The position numbers were made by a program, and so were the translations under genes. DNA of 64,000 nt from Cardiobacterium hominis (GTDB lineage: Bacteria; Pseudomonadota; Gammaproteobacteria; Cardiobacteriales; Cardiobacteriaceae), in NCBI RefSeq assembly GCF_900637305.1, contig NZ_LR134365.1, positions 86,001 to 150,000 of the forward strand, given 5' to 3'. Below the pieces are notes generated by a model, which did not search any database, was not told the origin of the DNA, and saw nothing but the letters and a program-made list of their open reading frames with translations. This document shows positions 8,039-17,102 of this stretch, one piece after another. Within the stretch, counting starts at the first letter, position 1; each line of letters begins with the position of its first letter.

Positions 8039-10000
8039 ATGCAAAAACACTGGAAACACGCGCTTTACGCCACGATAGCCGCCTGCGGCCTCTATGGGCA
8101 AATGGTCATGGCGCAGGGACCCATCGAGAAAATCCCGCGGGCCGGTACGCAGGCGCGTTACCACGTCGGCGACAGCATCCAGGCGGGCAGCGGCGTTTAC
8201 GGCAACTATCAAATTACCGGGCGCGGCTGGTACCGCGACGGACAAAAAATCGGCGACGGCCAGACTTACCGCCCCACCGCTGCCGATGCCGGACACAAAA
8301 TCGCCTACGCCGAAGAAATCCGCGACCCGAAAACCGGGAAAAAATACAAAGTCTTCAGCTATACCGTCGAAATCAGCGACGGCGCGACCGCACTTGCCAA
8401 CAAAGACCCGGCACTTTCCACCGGCGTGAAAAGCCCGCACGTGGGCGAAACCGTGAGCGGCATCGCCGGACAATATGAAGGCACCATCGTCGGCGGCGGC
8501 TGGTTTATCGGCACGCGCACCAACCAAATGCAAAAAGTCGCCAGCGGCAGCCAATACAAAATCCAGCCGAATGACGCAGGCAAACTGCTGGCATACCGCG
8601 AAGAAGTCCGCAGCGCACAGGGACGGATAAGCGTCTTTTCCACACTGCCGGTGCGCATCGCCGCCAAAAACGAAACATCGCCCACACCCGGTAACGACAA
8701 CGATATCTGCGCAGCCATTACCGCACGACAAACACCGCTTATTGCCGGCATGGACATTCAGCCATTGCCCGATACCCCCCTGCCGGAAAAAGGCGTCGCC
8801 ACCCTTGAGCCAACCTATAAAACCTGCCTGGTGCGTATCACCGACACTGGCTCGCTCAAACAAAACAACTTCAACTTCCGCCGCAATATCTATTCGCGCA
8901 GCCAGGCATTCAATGCCGATAACAGCAAAATGATTCTGATGGATCAGGCAGGATTCTGGTATCTCTATGATGCCCAAACCGGCAAAGAAATCCGCGCACT
9001 CAAAGACTTTCAGGGCGCAGAAGGATTGCCGCACCATATAGCTGGCGGTAATGCCGAGCCGCAATGGCATGCGAGCGATCCCAATACCCTTTATTTCATG
9101 AACGAGAACGGCGTCGGCATGAAACTCTTTAGCGTCGATATCGGCAAAAACCAAGTATCACTTGCCGCCGATATGGGCGCAGAAATCCGCAAATACTGGA
9201 ATGTAGCCGATATCGCCACAACCCGCTCCGAAGGCTCGCCCTCAAGCGATGGCCGCTATTGGTGTCTGCTCGCGCGCGACAGTACCAGCTGGAAAACCCA
9301 TGGCGTCTTTGTCTGGGACATACAACAACAACAAATCATCGGCCATCTCGATACCCCTGACGGCGCGCCTGACCACGTCAGCATGAGCCCCAGCGGCGAA
9401 TATTGCGTCATCTCCGGCGATGACCAGACAGGAACGCGCGCCTATGACCGCAAATTCCAAAACTTCACCCAACTGCACCAAAAATCTGAGCATTCCGATA
9501 TCGCACTGAACAAAGCAGGACAAGACGTTTACGTCTCCATTGACTACCAAAGCAGCGGCGGCGATATCTTTATGACCAACCTCAAAACCGGCAAACAAAC
9601 CGTATTATTCCCAAGCTATCTCAACGGCACGGCGACCGCCATTCACATTTCCGGTAAAGCATTCCGCAAACCGGGCTGGGTTTTAATTTCTACCTATGCC
9701 GAGCAGAAAGGCGATCAATTCAATCTGCGCCGGGAAAACCGCCAATGGCTGCACCGCAAAATCTTTGCCGTCAGCCTGGAAGATACGCCCAAAATCTATT
9801 CCATCGCCAATGCCGATAGCGAACATTTTTACCCGCAATTACCAGAAGGAATGAATGATTCGGCAAATTACTGGCTGGAGCCGCACGCAACCGTCAATCA
9901 GGATTTCACCCGAATCCTCTTTAATTCCGGTTGGAACCGCATGAATGGTGAAGTGGACAATTTCATGATTGCCTTGCCGAAAAATGCCTTGCCGGATTAA
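8039..10000 (+). CDS. Unrecognised secreted protein: two Ig-like repeats plus beta-propeller-like region
   Basis: The 653-residue product starts at ATG 8039, behind AAGGGG; an in-frame ATG at 8006 has no such site. A signal peptide ends near AQG (residues 24-26). Residues 39-110 and about 134-210 are two diverged copies of one unit (VGDSIQ...GWYRDGQKIGDG...DAGHKIAYAEE and VGETVS...GGWFIG...DAGKLLAYREE), which resemble bacterial Ig-like repeats. From about residue 240 the rest shows repeated WYLYD, FVWDI and SPSGEYCVISGDD segments, reminiscent of a WD40/TolB-type propeller. I do not recognise a named family. It stands alone between gloA and the tRNA cluster, so context gives no function. An exported binding or polysaccharide-related role is only a guess. 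Confidence 0.75.
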   Translation: MQKHWKHALYATIAACGLYGQMVMAQGPIEKIPRAGTQARYHVGDSIQAGSGVYGNYQITGRGWYRDGQKIGDGQTYRPTAADAGHKIAYAEEIRDPKTGKKYKVFSYTVEISDGATALANKDPALSTGVKSPHVGETVSGIAGQYEGTIVGGGWFIGTRTNQMQKVASGSQYKIQPNDAGKLLAYREEVRSAQGRISVFSTLPVRIAAKNETSPTPGNDNDICAAITARQTPLIAGMDIQPLPDTPLPEKGVATLEPTYKTCLVRITDTGSLKQNNFNFRRNIYSRSQAFNADNSKMILMDQAGFWYLYDAQTGKEIRALKDFQGAEGLPHHIAGGNAEPQWHASDPNTLYFMNENGVGMKLFSVDIGKNQVSLAADMGAEIRKYWNVADIATTRSEGSPSSDGRYWCLLARDSTSWKTHGVFVWDIQQQQIIGHLDTPDGAPDHVSMSPSGEYCVISGDDQTGTRAYDRKFQNFTQLHQKSEHSDIALNKAGQDVYVSIDYQSSGGDIFMTNLKTGKQTVLFPSYLNGTATAIHISGKAFRKPGWVLISTYAEQKGDQFNLRRENRQWLHRKIFAVSLEDTPKIYSIANADSEHFYPQLPEGMNDSANYWLEPHATVNQDFTRILFNSGWNRMNGEVDNFMIALPKNALPD

Positions 10001-10015
10001 ATACCATCCAGCACA

Positions 10016-10042
10016 AAAAGCCGGAGCATTGCTCCGGCTTTT
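10016..10042 (+). terminator. Rho-independent terminator after the 653-residue secreted protein
   Basis: Stem AAAAGCCGGAGCA / TGCTCCGGCTTTT, 15 bp after the stop. Confidence 0.9.
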
Positions 10043-10063
10043 CTCTAGCAGAATACACAGAAA

Positions 10064-10090
10064 AACAAAAAGCGCCTTTACGGCGCTTTC
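10064..10090 (-). terminator. Terminator of the tRNA operon
   Basis: Minus-strand stem AAAGCGCC / GGCGCTTT followed by a T-rich run, 9 bp beyond the CCA end of tRNA-His. Confidence 0.8.
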
Positions 10091-10098
10091 TAAAAAAC

Positions 10099-10176
10099 TG
10101 GGGTGGATGATGGGAATCGAACCCACGACCTCCGGAATCACAATCCGGCGCTCTAACCATCTGAGCTACACCCACC
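10099..10176 (-). tRNA. tRNA-His (GTG)
   Basis: Cloverleaf on the minus strand, with the anticodon GTG inside GGATTGTGATTCC and the T-loop GGTTCGATTCC. The extra 5' G (G-1) paired with C73, the hallmark of tRNA-His, is present, and CCA is encoded. Confidence 0.97.
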
Positions 10177-10194
10177 ATTTGTAAAAATCCTATT

Positions 10195-10271
10195 TGGCGC
10201 ACCCGACAGGACTCGAACCTGTAACCTACGGCTTAGAAGGCCGTTGCTCTATCCGGTTGAGCTACGGGCAC
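10195..10271 (-). tRNA. tRNA-Arg (TCT)
   Basis: Minus-strand cloverleaf with anticodon stem ACGGC/GCCGT and loop CTTCTAA, giving TCT, which reads AGA/AGG. The T-loop is GGTTCGAGTCC, the discriminator is G and CCA is encoded. It lies 18 bp from tRNA-His, in the same transcript. Confidence 0.96.
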
Positions 10272-10283
10272 GTTTCGGGTTGC

Positions 10284-10360
10284 TGGTCGGAGTAGAGGGA
10301 TTTGAACCCCCGACCCCCTGGTCCCAAACCAGATGCGCTACCAGACTGCGCTATACTCCG
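10284..10360 (-). tRNA. tRNA-Pro (TGG)
   Basis: Minus-strand cloverleaf with loop TTTGGGA between TCTGG and CCAGG, anticodon TGG, T-loop GGTTCAAATCC, and CCA encoded. It is the first gene of a Pro-Arg-His tRNA cluster, an order common in gammaproteobacteria. Confidence 0.96.
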
Positions 10361-10426
10361 CCACAGGATGAGGCGCGCATTTTAGTGAGCGCCCCCGGTG
10401 TCGTCAAGCGCTTTTCGCGCTTTTTC

Positions 10427-12892
10427 TCAACTGGCGCCGCTGTCTGGCAGGTTAGCGATGTCGTCTTTGTTCTCCACATGGAATGCCTCCGCCGGTTTTT
10501 CCGCCGCGACGGGCGCCGGATGCGTCTTGCCTTCGGCGCGATAGCGCACATGCAGCGGCGGCGCGCTGCCGTCTTTGTCCTGACCGAAATAGATTTCCAT
10601 GTGCGGGAACGGCATTTCTATACCGGCGGCGTCAAAATACATTTTCACCAAGCGGTTGTACGCGCGTCCGACGACCCATTGATCGCCCGGCGTGGTTTTG
10701 ATAGAAACGCGCAACATCACCGCGCTGTCGGCCAATTGCGACACGCCCTGAATGTTGATGGGTTCCAGAATATAACGCTTCATTTCTCCTTTGACCAATT
10801 CATTGAATGCCGCGCGTAATTGTTCTATCGCTTCGTCAATGTTTTCGCGATAGGCGATGCCGTATTCGGCGATATGGTTGGCATGGCCGCGCATGTAATT
10901 GGACACGCGGGTGACGTTGGAAAAGGGAATCAAGTGATAGGTACCGGAGCTGTCGCGAATGCCGACCGAACGGATGCCTACTTGCTCGGCGCGGCCGGTA
11001 ATGCCATCGACGGTCACAATGTCGCCGGTGTTAATCGCATTTTCAATCTGGAAGAAAATTCCGGTAATCACGTCTTTTACCAGGGTCTGCGCCCCGAAAC
11101 CGACGGCCAAACCGAATACCCCGGCACCGGCGATGAGCGGCCCGATGTTAATGCCGATTTCTGTCAGAATCATAATGGCGGTACTGGCAAAGATAATCAC
11201 CGCCCAGGCGCTTCTGAATAGCGACAATAAGGTTTGGGTGCGCACGCTGGGTGCCGCGCCAATTTCCGCACTCAAATAGCGCTCAATGAATACTACCGAC
11301 ATCAGCCAGGTAATCAGCGCCACCGCCAGAATGATAAAGATATTCCAGAATTTGCTGACCAGCAACAGGCCACGCGGTGATGCCGCCCAGGCATTCAGGT
11401 CTATGACACTCCAGGCATCCAGCAGGCTGAAGCATACCAGCCAAATCATGCCGAATCGCAGAAAACGCAATCCCAATGGCACATAGAAATTCAGCCTTTT
11501 TGCCAATCCGGGTAAACGCCGCGCGGTCTCCGGTTTGAAGCGGATTTCGCGGTGAATGTATTGTGTCATCAAGGCGGAAAGCAATAATCCGCCGCAGACC
11601 CAGAGAATGGTATAGGAAGTCGCACGCAAGACATACGGCAATTCTTTTTCGCCACTGAGCAGGTTCAAAACAAGCAGCATCAGGAAATAGGCAATGGCGA
11701 GCAAATGCCAAATGGAGGAAAAGACGCGCAAGGCGCCCGCAAAAATCACGCTATTGGTTTCTTCTGCATAATGGCGCAATGCCAGGCGTACCGCGCTCCG
11801 CTGGCGAATAACAACCACCATGCCATAAATAAAGGCGCTTAATGCCAATAGCGCGGAGAACACCATGCCGAGCGATGGCGACAAATTGATTTTAATCAGC
11901 GGAAAGGCCACCAGATAACCATAGCCGAGCAAATGCAGCAGTGTGGCAAACCAGCGGTTCCAATAAATTGCCGTTGCATCTGTACACGGCAATAAACGCA
12001 AGCCCGGATAGCGTGGGTAAAAAACGGTGCGGATACCGATTTTCAATAATTCAATCGCGACAAAGGCGCGCATAAAAAACGCCGCCTGCGTCGTCATTGT
12101 CCCCGTTTCGCCGACGAGCAACACCGCCATCAAGCTGCAAAAGAGGAGTGAAAGCGCGAGCACCAGAACGTCGAGCAGCGACACGCCGACCACGCCCAAC
12201 AGACGGCGCACCAGCGGGGTAAAGCGTCCTTCGCGCAAGACCCGCTCCTGCAAGCGCCGCTTGAGCGGGCGGCTTGCCAGTTGCAAACCGCGTAAAAACA
12301 GCAAGGTAGCGCCGATAATCAGCGCCAGATTGAGCGTCGCCTGCCAGAACATCTCGAAATTCACCGAGCGCAGCATCAAATCGCGCCCGGAAAAGGCGCC
12401 GACCAGCGCATCCCAACTGTCGCTGATGCGCGTCCCCACCTCGCGCAGCACTTGCACCGCCGCTCCGGCAACTTTCTTCGGCCACGCCGCCGCAGAGACG
12501 ACCGCCGCGCGCGCGTTTTCCGCGACCGATTTCAGCGCTTCCGCCTCGGCCTGCTTGTTGTCTTTCTTCTCCTCAGCCGGTGCCGCCTCGGCCGCTGCCT
12601 CGTCTTTCGCCGCCTCACCCGTGGCGACATCGCCCTGCGGCGCGTCATTGCCCGCCGCTGCGGCATCTGGCGCTGCCTCTGCCGTTGTCGCCTCGCTTTT
12701 TGCCTTGTCCGCTTTTTCCGTGGCGTCCAGCTGTCGCAGTTGCGCAATCAGTACCTTGCGCTGCGCCGGATTTTCCAGCACATCGGCCAGCGCTGCCCAG
12801 GCTGCCTTGTCGTCAGCCTTACCCGCATCGCGCTCTGCCGCAAACGTCGCAACGCCAAAAAACAAAAAGAAAAACAGACAAAAACGCCACAT
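10427..12892 (-). CDS. Large mechanosensitive channel, YbiO-like (MscS family)
   Basis: The 821-residue inner-membrane protein relieves osmotic pressure. It has a signal peptide (residues 1-19), then the motif WAALADVLENPAQRKVLIAQL shared by YbiO proteins. A low-complexity Ala/Glu/Lys stretch (about 60-135) is longer than usual. Many transmembrane helices lie between about 180 and 600. The MscS core follows, with pore helix sequence LIAGAGVFGLAVGFGAQTLV and then DVITGIFFQIENAINTGD and the beta domain. The length (E. coli YbiO is 741) is explained by the acidic, Ala-rich periplasmic insert and a C-terminal tail. It is transcribed away from truB. Confidence 0.88.
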   Translation of the reverse strand: MWRFCLFFFLFFGVATFAAERDAGKADDKAAWAALADVLENPAQRKVLIAQLRQLDATEKADKAKSEATTAEAAPDAAAAGNDAPQGDVATGEAAKDEAAAEAAPAEEKKDNKQAEAEALKSVAENARAAVVSAAAWPKKVAGAAVQVLREVGTRISDSWDALVGAFSGRDLMLRSVNFEMFWQATLNLALIIGATLLFLRGLQLASRPLKRRLQERVLREGRFTPLVRRLLGVVGVSLLDVLVLALSLLFCSLMAVLLVGETGTMTTQAAFFMRAFVAIELLKIGIRTVFYPRYPGLRLLPCTDATAIYWNRWFATLLHLLGYGYLVAFPLIKINLSPSLGMVFSALLALSAFIYGMVVVIRQRSAVRLALRHYAEETNSVIFAGALRVFSSIWHLLAIAYFLMLLVLNLLSGEKELPYVLRATSYTILWVCGGLLLSALMTQYIHREIRFKPETARRLPGLAKRLNFYVPLGLRFLRFGMIWLVCFSLLDAWSVIDLNAWAASPRGLLLVSKFWNIFIILAVALITWLMSVVFIERYLSAEIGAAPSVRTQTLLSLFRSAWAVIIFASTAIMILTEIGINIGPLIAGAGVFGLAVGFGAQTLVKDVITGIFFQIENAINTGDIVTVDGITGRAEQVGIRSVGIRDSSGTYHLIPFSNVTRVSNYMRGHANHIAEYGIAYRENIDEAIEQLRAAFNELVKGEMKRYILEPINIQGVSQLADSAVMLRVSIKTTPGDQWVVGRAYNRLVKMYFDAAGIEMPFPHMEIYFGQDKDGSAPPLHVRYRAEGKTHPAPVAAEKPAEAFHVENKDDIANLPDSGAS

Positions 12893-12913
12893 AATCTTCT
12901 CCCATCAAACCCA

Positions 12914-12946
12914 TTTACATACACAACGAGCGCTACCCTGTATGCA
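12914..12946. repeat. TTTACATACA palindrome, degenerate copy
   Basis: TTTACATACA, then a short centre with AGCGCTA, then CTGTATGCAT. It matches copies at 28091, 28677 and 29269. Here it abuts the 107-bp element at 12947. Confidence 0.65.
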
Positions 12947-13053
12947 TATAGCCATCCACGCAAAGCCCTGTACGGTGTTGCGCCGCCTCGCCGTACAACC
13001 GCGTACTGTCTTCGGCGGCGCGCCTTGTACAGAACTTTGCGTGTATAGCTATA
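12947..13053. mobile_element. 107-bp MITE-like element, copy A
   Basis: The element begins TATAGCCATCC and ends GGATAGCTATA-like (GTGTATAGCTATA), so it has roughly 20-bp terminal inverted repeats. The reverse complement matches the 107-bp element at 54038-54144 along most of its length, including the inner block GACAGTACGCGGTTGTACGG. It has no coding capacity and fills most of the gap between the channel gene and truB. Confidence 0.8.
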
Positions 13054-13055
13054 AA

Positions 13056-13952
13056 TCATGCTGGCGGCAACGCGCACAGCCGCTGCGGAAACACCCGCCC
13101 GTCGCGCGCCTCGCCGACGCCAAAAAACCGTGCGCCGTCGTACAGCGCGACCTCGCCGTGCGGCGCGGCGCAGGCGATGTCGTTGCCGTTGCGGATAAAG
13201 CGCAGCTTCTCCGGCGGCACCACCACCCGCGGCAAATGCGCGACGCAGCAATCGAGCGGCAACAGTAGCGCTTGCAACGCTGTCATGTCGCCCGCTTCCT
13301 GCCAGGCGCGCAGTGTGGCGAGCGGCGTCATCGCCGTCAGTCCCGCGACCGCCACCCGCCGCAGCGCGTGCGTATGTCCGGCGCTGCCGAGTGCTGCCGC
13401 CATGTCGCGCAGCAGGCTGCGGATGTACGTCCCCTTGCTGCAACGCACGAAAAAGCGCGCGCCGTCGCCGTCCATGCCCAGAAAACGCAATTCGTGAATG
13501 ACCACCTCGCGCGCTTCCAGCTGCGGCAATTCGCCGCGCCGCGCCAGCGCATAAGCGCGTTCGCCGCCGACTTTCAGCGCGGAATAGACCGGCGGCACCT
13601 GCCGCTGCACGCCGCTGAAACCTGCGCACAGCGCTACCCAGTCCACCGCATCCAGCGGCGGCGGCGCGGCTTCGCGGATAACCGCGCCGCTGAGGTCGCC
13701 AGTATCCGTTTCCGTGCCGAAGGCGAGCGTCGCCTCATAGGCCTTGTCGCCGTCCAGAAAATAGCGGCCGAACTTGCTCGCCTCGCCGAACAGCACCGGC
13801 AACAGCCCGGTGGCAAAGGGGTCAAGCGTGCCGCCATGCCCCGCCTTCTCCGCCTGATACAGCCAGCGCGCCTGCTGCAACGCCTGGTTGCTGCTGATAC
13901 CGGCGGGTTTGTCGAGCAGTAGTACGCCGTCGATTTTTTTGCGCTTGCCCAT
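13056..13952 (-). CDS. truB: tRNA pseudouridine(55) synthase TruB
   Basis: The 298-residue enzyme makes the universal pseudouridine at position 55 in the T-loop of tRNAs. The N-terminal motif DGVLLLDKPAGISSNQAL and the catalytic-Asp motif GHGGTLDPFATGLLPVLFGEA are present; Asp in GTLDP is the nucleophile. KGTYIRSLLRDMAAALG is the conserved motif in the second half. A short PUA-like C-terminal region follows (VVVPPEKLRFIRNGNDI). Length is close to E. coli TruB (314). In many genomes truB is next to rbfA and rpsO, but that context is missing here. Confidence 0.95.
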   Translation of the reverse strand: MGKRKKIDGVLLLDKPAGISSNQALQQARWLYQAEKAGHGGTLDPFATGLLPVLFGEASKFGRYFLDGDKAYEATLAFGTETDTGDLSGAVIREAAPPPLDAVDWVALCAGFSGVQRQVPPVYSALKVGGERAYALARRGELPQLEAREVVIHELRFLGMDGDGARFFVRCSKGTYIRSLLRDMAAALGSAGHTHALRRVAVAGLTAMTPLATLRAWQEAGDMTALQALLLPLDCCVAHLPRVVVPPEKLRFIRNGNDIACAAPHGEVALYDGARFFGVGEARDGRVFPQRLCALPPA

Positions 13953-14029
13953 CGCAACACTCCTGAAAAAACAGCGCGCATTTTAGCAGCCGCGTTGCGC
14001 TTATAATTGATAACTTTTCCGCCCCCGCC

Positions 14030-15772
14030 ATGACCATTCCCTACCTCCTCCTTGACGACGCCCGCGCCGGGCGCGCCCGCCTTTACCGCGACCACATCCG
14101 CCGCGACACCCTCGCCGCCGCCGACCTCGACCAGCTTGATGCCCTGCTCGCACGCGGTTGGGCGGAAGGCCTGCACGCCGCGCTGCGCATCCCTTATGAA
14201 TTCGGCCTTGCCCTGATGGAGCTCGCCGAGAGCGCGCCGCCGCTCGTCCTCGACTGGTATGCCCGCCTCGACCAATTACACGGCGACGCCATCGACGCCT
14301 GGCTGCGCGACCAGCACGACGGCGCACCCGCCGGCCTGCTTGACCTGCGCTTTGACACCGACCGCGCCGCTTATGCCCGCACCATCGCCGCCATCCACGA
14401 ACTCATCCGCGCCGGCAACACCTACCAAATCAACTACACCCTGCGCGCGACCGCCGCAAGCTACGGCAACCCCGTCGCCCTCTACCAGCGCCTGCGCGCG
14501 CTGCAACCCGCACCTTATGCGGCGCTCGCCTGGCATCCCGCCGACGGCCACACCCTTTGCCTCTCGCCCGAACTCTTTCTCGCCCGCGACGGCGACCACC
14601 TCCACACCTTGCCGATGAAAGGCACGGCGCGCGCCGCGGGCGACATCGAAGCGGCAAAGGCGGCGCTTGCCCGCGACCCGAAAAACCGCGCCGAGAACAC
14701 GATGATTGTCGATTTGCTGCGCAATGACTTGAGCAAAATCGCGCGCCCGCACGGCGTGAGCGTCAGCGACGCCTTCCACGTCGCCCGCCACGGCGAAGTT
14801 CTGCAAATGACCAGCCGCGTCAATGCCCGGCTGCGCCCCGGCATCACGCACGCCGCCATCCTGCGCGCCGCCTACCCCTGCGGCTCCATCACCGGCGCGC
14901 CGAAACGCATCACCATACAATACATCGCCGCGCTGGAGGGCAGCCCGCGCGACCTCTACACCGGCGCGCTCGGCTATATCGAGCCGGAGGAAATGCGGCT
15001 GAACGTCGCCATCCGCACCCTGCAAATCACCGACGGCCACGCCCGCTTCGGCGTCGGCTCCGGCATCACCATCGACAGCGACGCTGACGACGAATACCGC
15101 GAATGCCAACTCAAAGCCGCCTTCCTCCGCCACCCGCCGGACATCGGCCTCATCGAAACCCTGCGCGTTGAAAATGGCGAACCGCAACAGCTTGACGCGC
15201 ATCTCGCCCGCCTTGCCGCCAGCGCTGCCGCCTTGGGACTGCCCTGCGACGTTGCCGCAATTCGGGCGGCAGTTATCGCGCGCTGTGCGGCTGGCACACA
15301 ACCCCAGCGCCTGAAAATCACCCTGCAACACGACGGCACGCCGCAACTCGAACGCGCGCCGCTTGATGCCATCGCCCGCGACGTCCTCGTCTGCGAACAC
15401 GGCACGCCGCTGCCCGACCGCGACCCGCTGCGCCGCCACAAAAGCACGCACCGCGCCCATCTCGACCGCATCTGGCAGGCCGCCGTTGCCGCTGGCGCGT
15501 TCGACGCGTTGCTTTACAACGAAAGCGGCTACCTGCTCGAAGGCGCGCGCAGCAGCGTCTTCCTGCAAATCGACGGCGCCTGGCACACCCCACCGCTCGC
15601 GCTCGACATCCTGCCCGGTATCGCCCGCGCCCGCCTCCTCGCCGAACCGGCGCTGATTGGCACGACACACATCACAGAAAGCCGCCTGAGCCGCGGCGAC
15701 GTCGCCCGCGCCACGCGCATCTGCCTCGCCAACAGCCTGCGCGGCATCCTCACCGCCCGCCGGATTGCCTGA
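14030..15772 (+). CDS. pabB: Bifunctional aminodeoxychorismate synthase I / 4-amino-4-deoxychorismate lyase (PabB-PabC fusion)
   Basis: The 580-residue protein combines two steps of p-aminobenzoate synthesis for folate. Residues 1-355 form a chorismate-binding domain with AGNTYQINYTLR, LPMKGTARA and the motif FGVGSGITIDSDADDE near its end; AYPCGSITGAPKR is the chorismate-binding signature. Residues 365-580 form a class IV aminotransferase-fold lyase with the PLP-lysine context RRHKSTHR and then NESGYLLEGARSSVF. The PabB part is shorter than stand-alone enzymes. The gene is divergent from truB and is followed 3 bp later by an AraC-type gene. Confidence 0.93.
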   Translation: MTIPYLLLDDARAGRARLYRDHIRRDTLAAADLDQLDALLARGWAEGLHAALRIPYEFGLALMELAESAPPLVLDWYARLDQLHGDAIDAWLRDQHDGAPAGLLDLRFDTDRAAYARTIAAIHELIRAGNTYQINYTLRATAASYGNPVALYQRLRALQPAPYAALAWHPADGHTLCLSPELFLARDGDHLHTLPMKGTARAAGDIEAAKAALARDPKNRAENTMIVDLLRNDLSKIARPHGVSVSDAFHVARHGEVLQMTSRVNARLRPGITHAAILRAAYPCGSITGAPKRITIQYIAALEGSPRDLYTGALGYIEPEEMRLNVAIRTLQITDGHARFGVGSGITIDSDADDEYRECQLKAAFLRHPPDIGLIETLRVENGEPQQLDAHLARLAASAAALGLPCDVAAIRAAVIARCAAGTQPQRLKITLQHDGTPQLERAPLDAIARDVLVCEHGTPLPDRDPLRRHKSTHRAHLDRIWQAAVAAGAFDALLYNESGYLLEGARSSVFLQIDGAWHTPPLALDILPGIARARLLAEPALIGTTHITESRLSRGDVARATRICLANSLRGILTARRIA

Positions 15773-15774
15773 CC

Positions 15775-16554
15775 ATGACCGTCCCCCTCGCCACCATTTG
15801 CGCCCACATCCGCGCCACCCTGCCTGACTGCACCCCGGCGAGCGTCGCCGCGCATTTCGCCTTGAGCCGCTTCCACTTGAGCCGCCGCTTTCACCGCGAA
15901 ACCGGTCTGCCGCTGCGCGACTACATCGCAGCGCTGAAAATCGAACACGGCATCGCCGCACTGGTCGCACAAAAGCCGGTTATCGACTCGCAACTCGATG
16001 CCGGACACGAAAGCGCCGCGACCTACAGCCACACCTTCCGCGTCGCGACCGGCATTGCCCCCGCCCGTTACCGCGACAAAATCGCCGCCTACAGCGCGAC
16101 CCTTTCCGCCGAACTCGCCTGCCCGCAGCCGCGCACCTTCAGCTATCACGGCTATGCGCCGCAACAACACCCGCAGCCACGGGCGCTTACCGTGCGCCTT
16201 CGCGGCGGCGAGGCGCGGCACGTCGTCTTCGCCGGACTCTTTCCCGCGCCCATTCCGCGCGGCGTGCCGGTACTGGGTCGCGCCCTGTTCCATTGCCGCG
16301 AATTTCGCATTGATGCCGTCCCCGACGGCACCTACTACCTGCTTGCCTGCGAAATCCCGAAAAGCCGCAACCCGCTGCGCTATTTCCGCCTCGATCACTG
16401 CCTGCGCGCGCTGCACCCGGCGCCCGTTACCTTCCCGCTCCCTGCCGCCACGACTATCGAGCTCTCCCTGCGTCCGTTTGCGCCGAGCGACCCGCCGATA
16501 ACCGTCAACCTGCCGAAACTGCTTTACGATTTCCTGCGCCAGCGCAATCCATGA
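15775..16554 (+). CDS. AraC-family regulator with GyrI-like C-terminal domain
   Basis: The 259-residue protein starts with an AraC-type double helix-turn-helix (residues 4-100): SVAAHFALSRFHLSRRFHRE is the first recognition unit and HTFRVATGIAPARYRD the second. The C-terminal 150 residues fit the GyrI-like effector-binding fold, which in this architecture binds small molecules or dyes (as in the Rob/SoxS relatives). It follows pabBC by 3 bp, and the stop overlaps a weak upstream start of the next gene. The ligand and targets are not known. It may control pabBC or a drug response, which is inference. Confidence 0.78.
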   Translation: MTVPLATICAHIRATLPDCTPASVAAHFALSRFHLSRRFHRETGLPLRDYIAALKIEHGIAALVAQKPVIDSQLDAGHESAATYSHTFRVATGIAPARYRDKIAAYSATLSAELACPQPRTFSYHGYAPQQHPQPRALTVRLRGGEARHVVFAGLFPAPIPRGVPVLGRALFHCREFRIDAVPDGTYYLLACEIPKSRNPLRYFRLDHCLRALHPAPVTFPLPAATTIELSLRPFAPSDPPITVNLPKLLYDFLRQRNP

Positions 16555-16613
16555 CAAGCCGCGCGGCGCGGGCGGCGCTATCCTGTCGCGCCTTATCAAC
16601 AACAGGAGCTGAC

Positions 16614-16994
16614 ATGAAAAACCCCGCCAACTGGTTCACCCTTTACGTGCGCGACCTGGCGCGTGCCAAAGCCTTCTACGAAGCCGTTTTCCAGATTGCG
16701 CTGGAAGACCTGCCGGTTGAAGGCACTGATGCGCGCTATTGCAAGTTCCCCAGCGACCACGACGCGCCCGGCTGCAGCGGCATGCTCTGCCACGACCCGC
16801 AGCAACCCTTTACCCCTGGCAATACCGTCCTGCTCTATTTCGCCTGCGACGACTGCGCGATTGAGGCGGCACGCGCCGCGCAGCATGGCGGCAAGGTGCT
16901 GATTGGCAAGACCGCCATCGGCAACGATTACGGCTTTGACGCGGTGATTGAAGACAGCGAAGGCAACCGCATCGGCCTCTATTCGGCGCAGTAA
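16614..16994 (+). CDS. VOC-family (glyoxalase/bleomycin-resistance fold) protein
   Basis: The 126-residue single-domain protein starts with NWFTLYVRDLARAKAFYEAV, the usual VOC start, and ends with IEDSEGNRIGLYSAQ. Proteins of this subfamily include YkcA- and lactoylglutathione-lyase-related enzymes with varied reactions, so no substrate is assigned. The start at 16614 follows ACAGGAGCT, a good ribosome site; the longer frame from 16551 lacks one. A terminator follows within 17 bp. Confidence 0.85.
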   Translation: MKNPANWFTLYVRDLARAKAFYEAVFQIALEDLPVEGTDARYCKFPSDHDAPGCSGMLCHDPQQPFTPGNTVLLYFACDDCAIEAARAAQHGGKVLIGKTAIGNDYGFDAVIEDSEGNRIGLYSAQ

Positions 16995-17010
16995 GCATCC
17001 GCGCAGAGAT

Positions 17011-17039
17011 AAAAAAGCCACCCGACGGTGGCTTTTTTA
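17011..17039. terminator. Rho-independent terminator after the VOC gene
   Basis: Stem GCCACC / GGTGGC between A6 and T6, so it works in both directions. Confidence 0.9.
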
Positions 17040-17066
17040 TCTATCTAGGTGCCTCGCGTTGCAGAT

Positions 17067-17097
17067 AAAAAACCGCCGTGGTCGGCGGCGGTTTTTT
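17067..17097 (-). terminator. Terminator after the small exported protein gene
   Basis: Stem CCGCCG / CGGCGG with flanking A6 and T6. It lies 6 bp beyond the stop of the minus-strand gene at 17103. Confidence 0.88.
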
Positions 17098-17102
17098 GCG
17101 GT

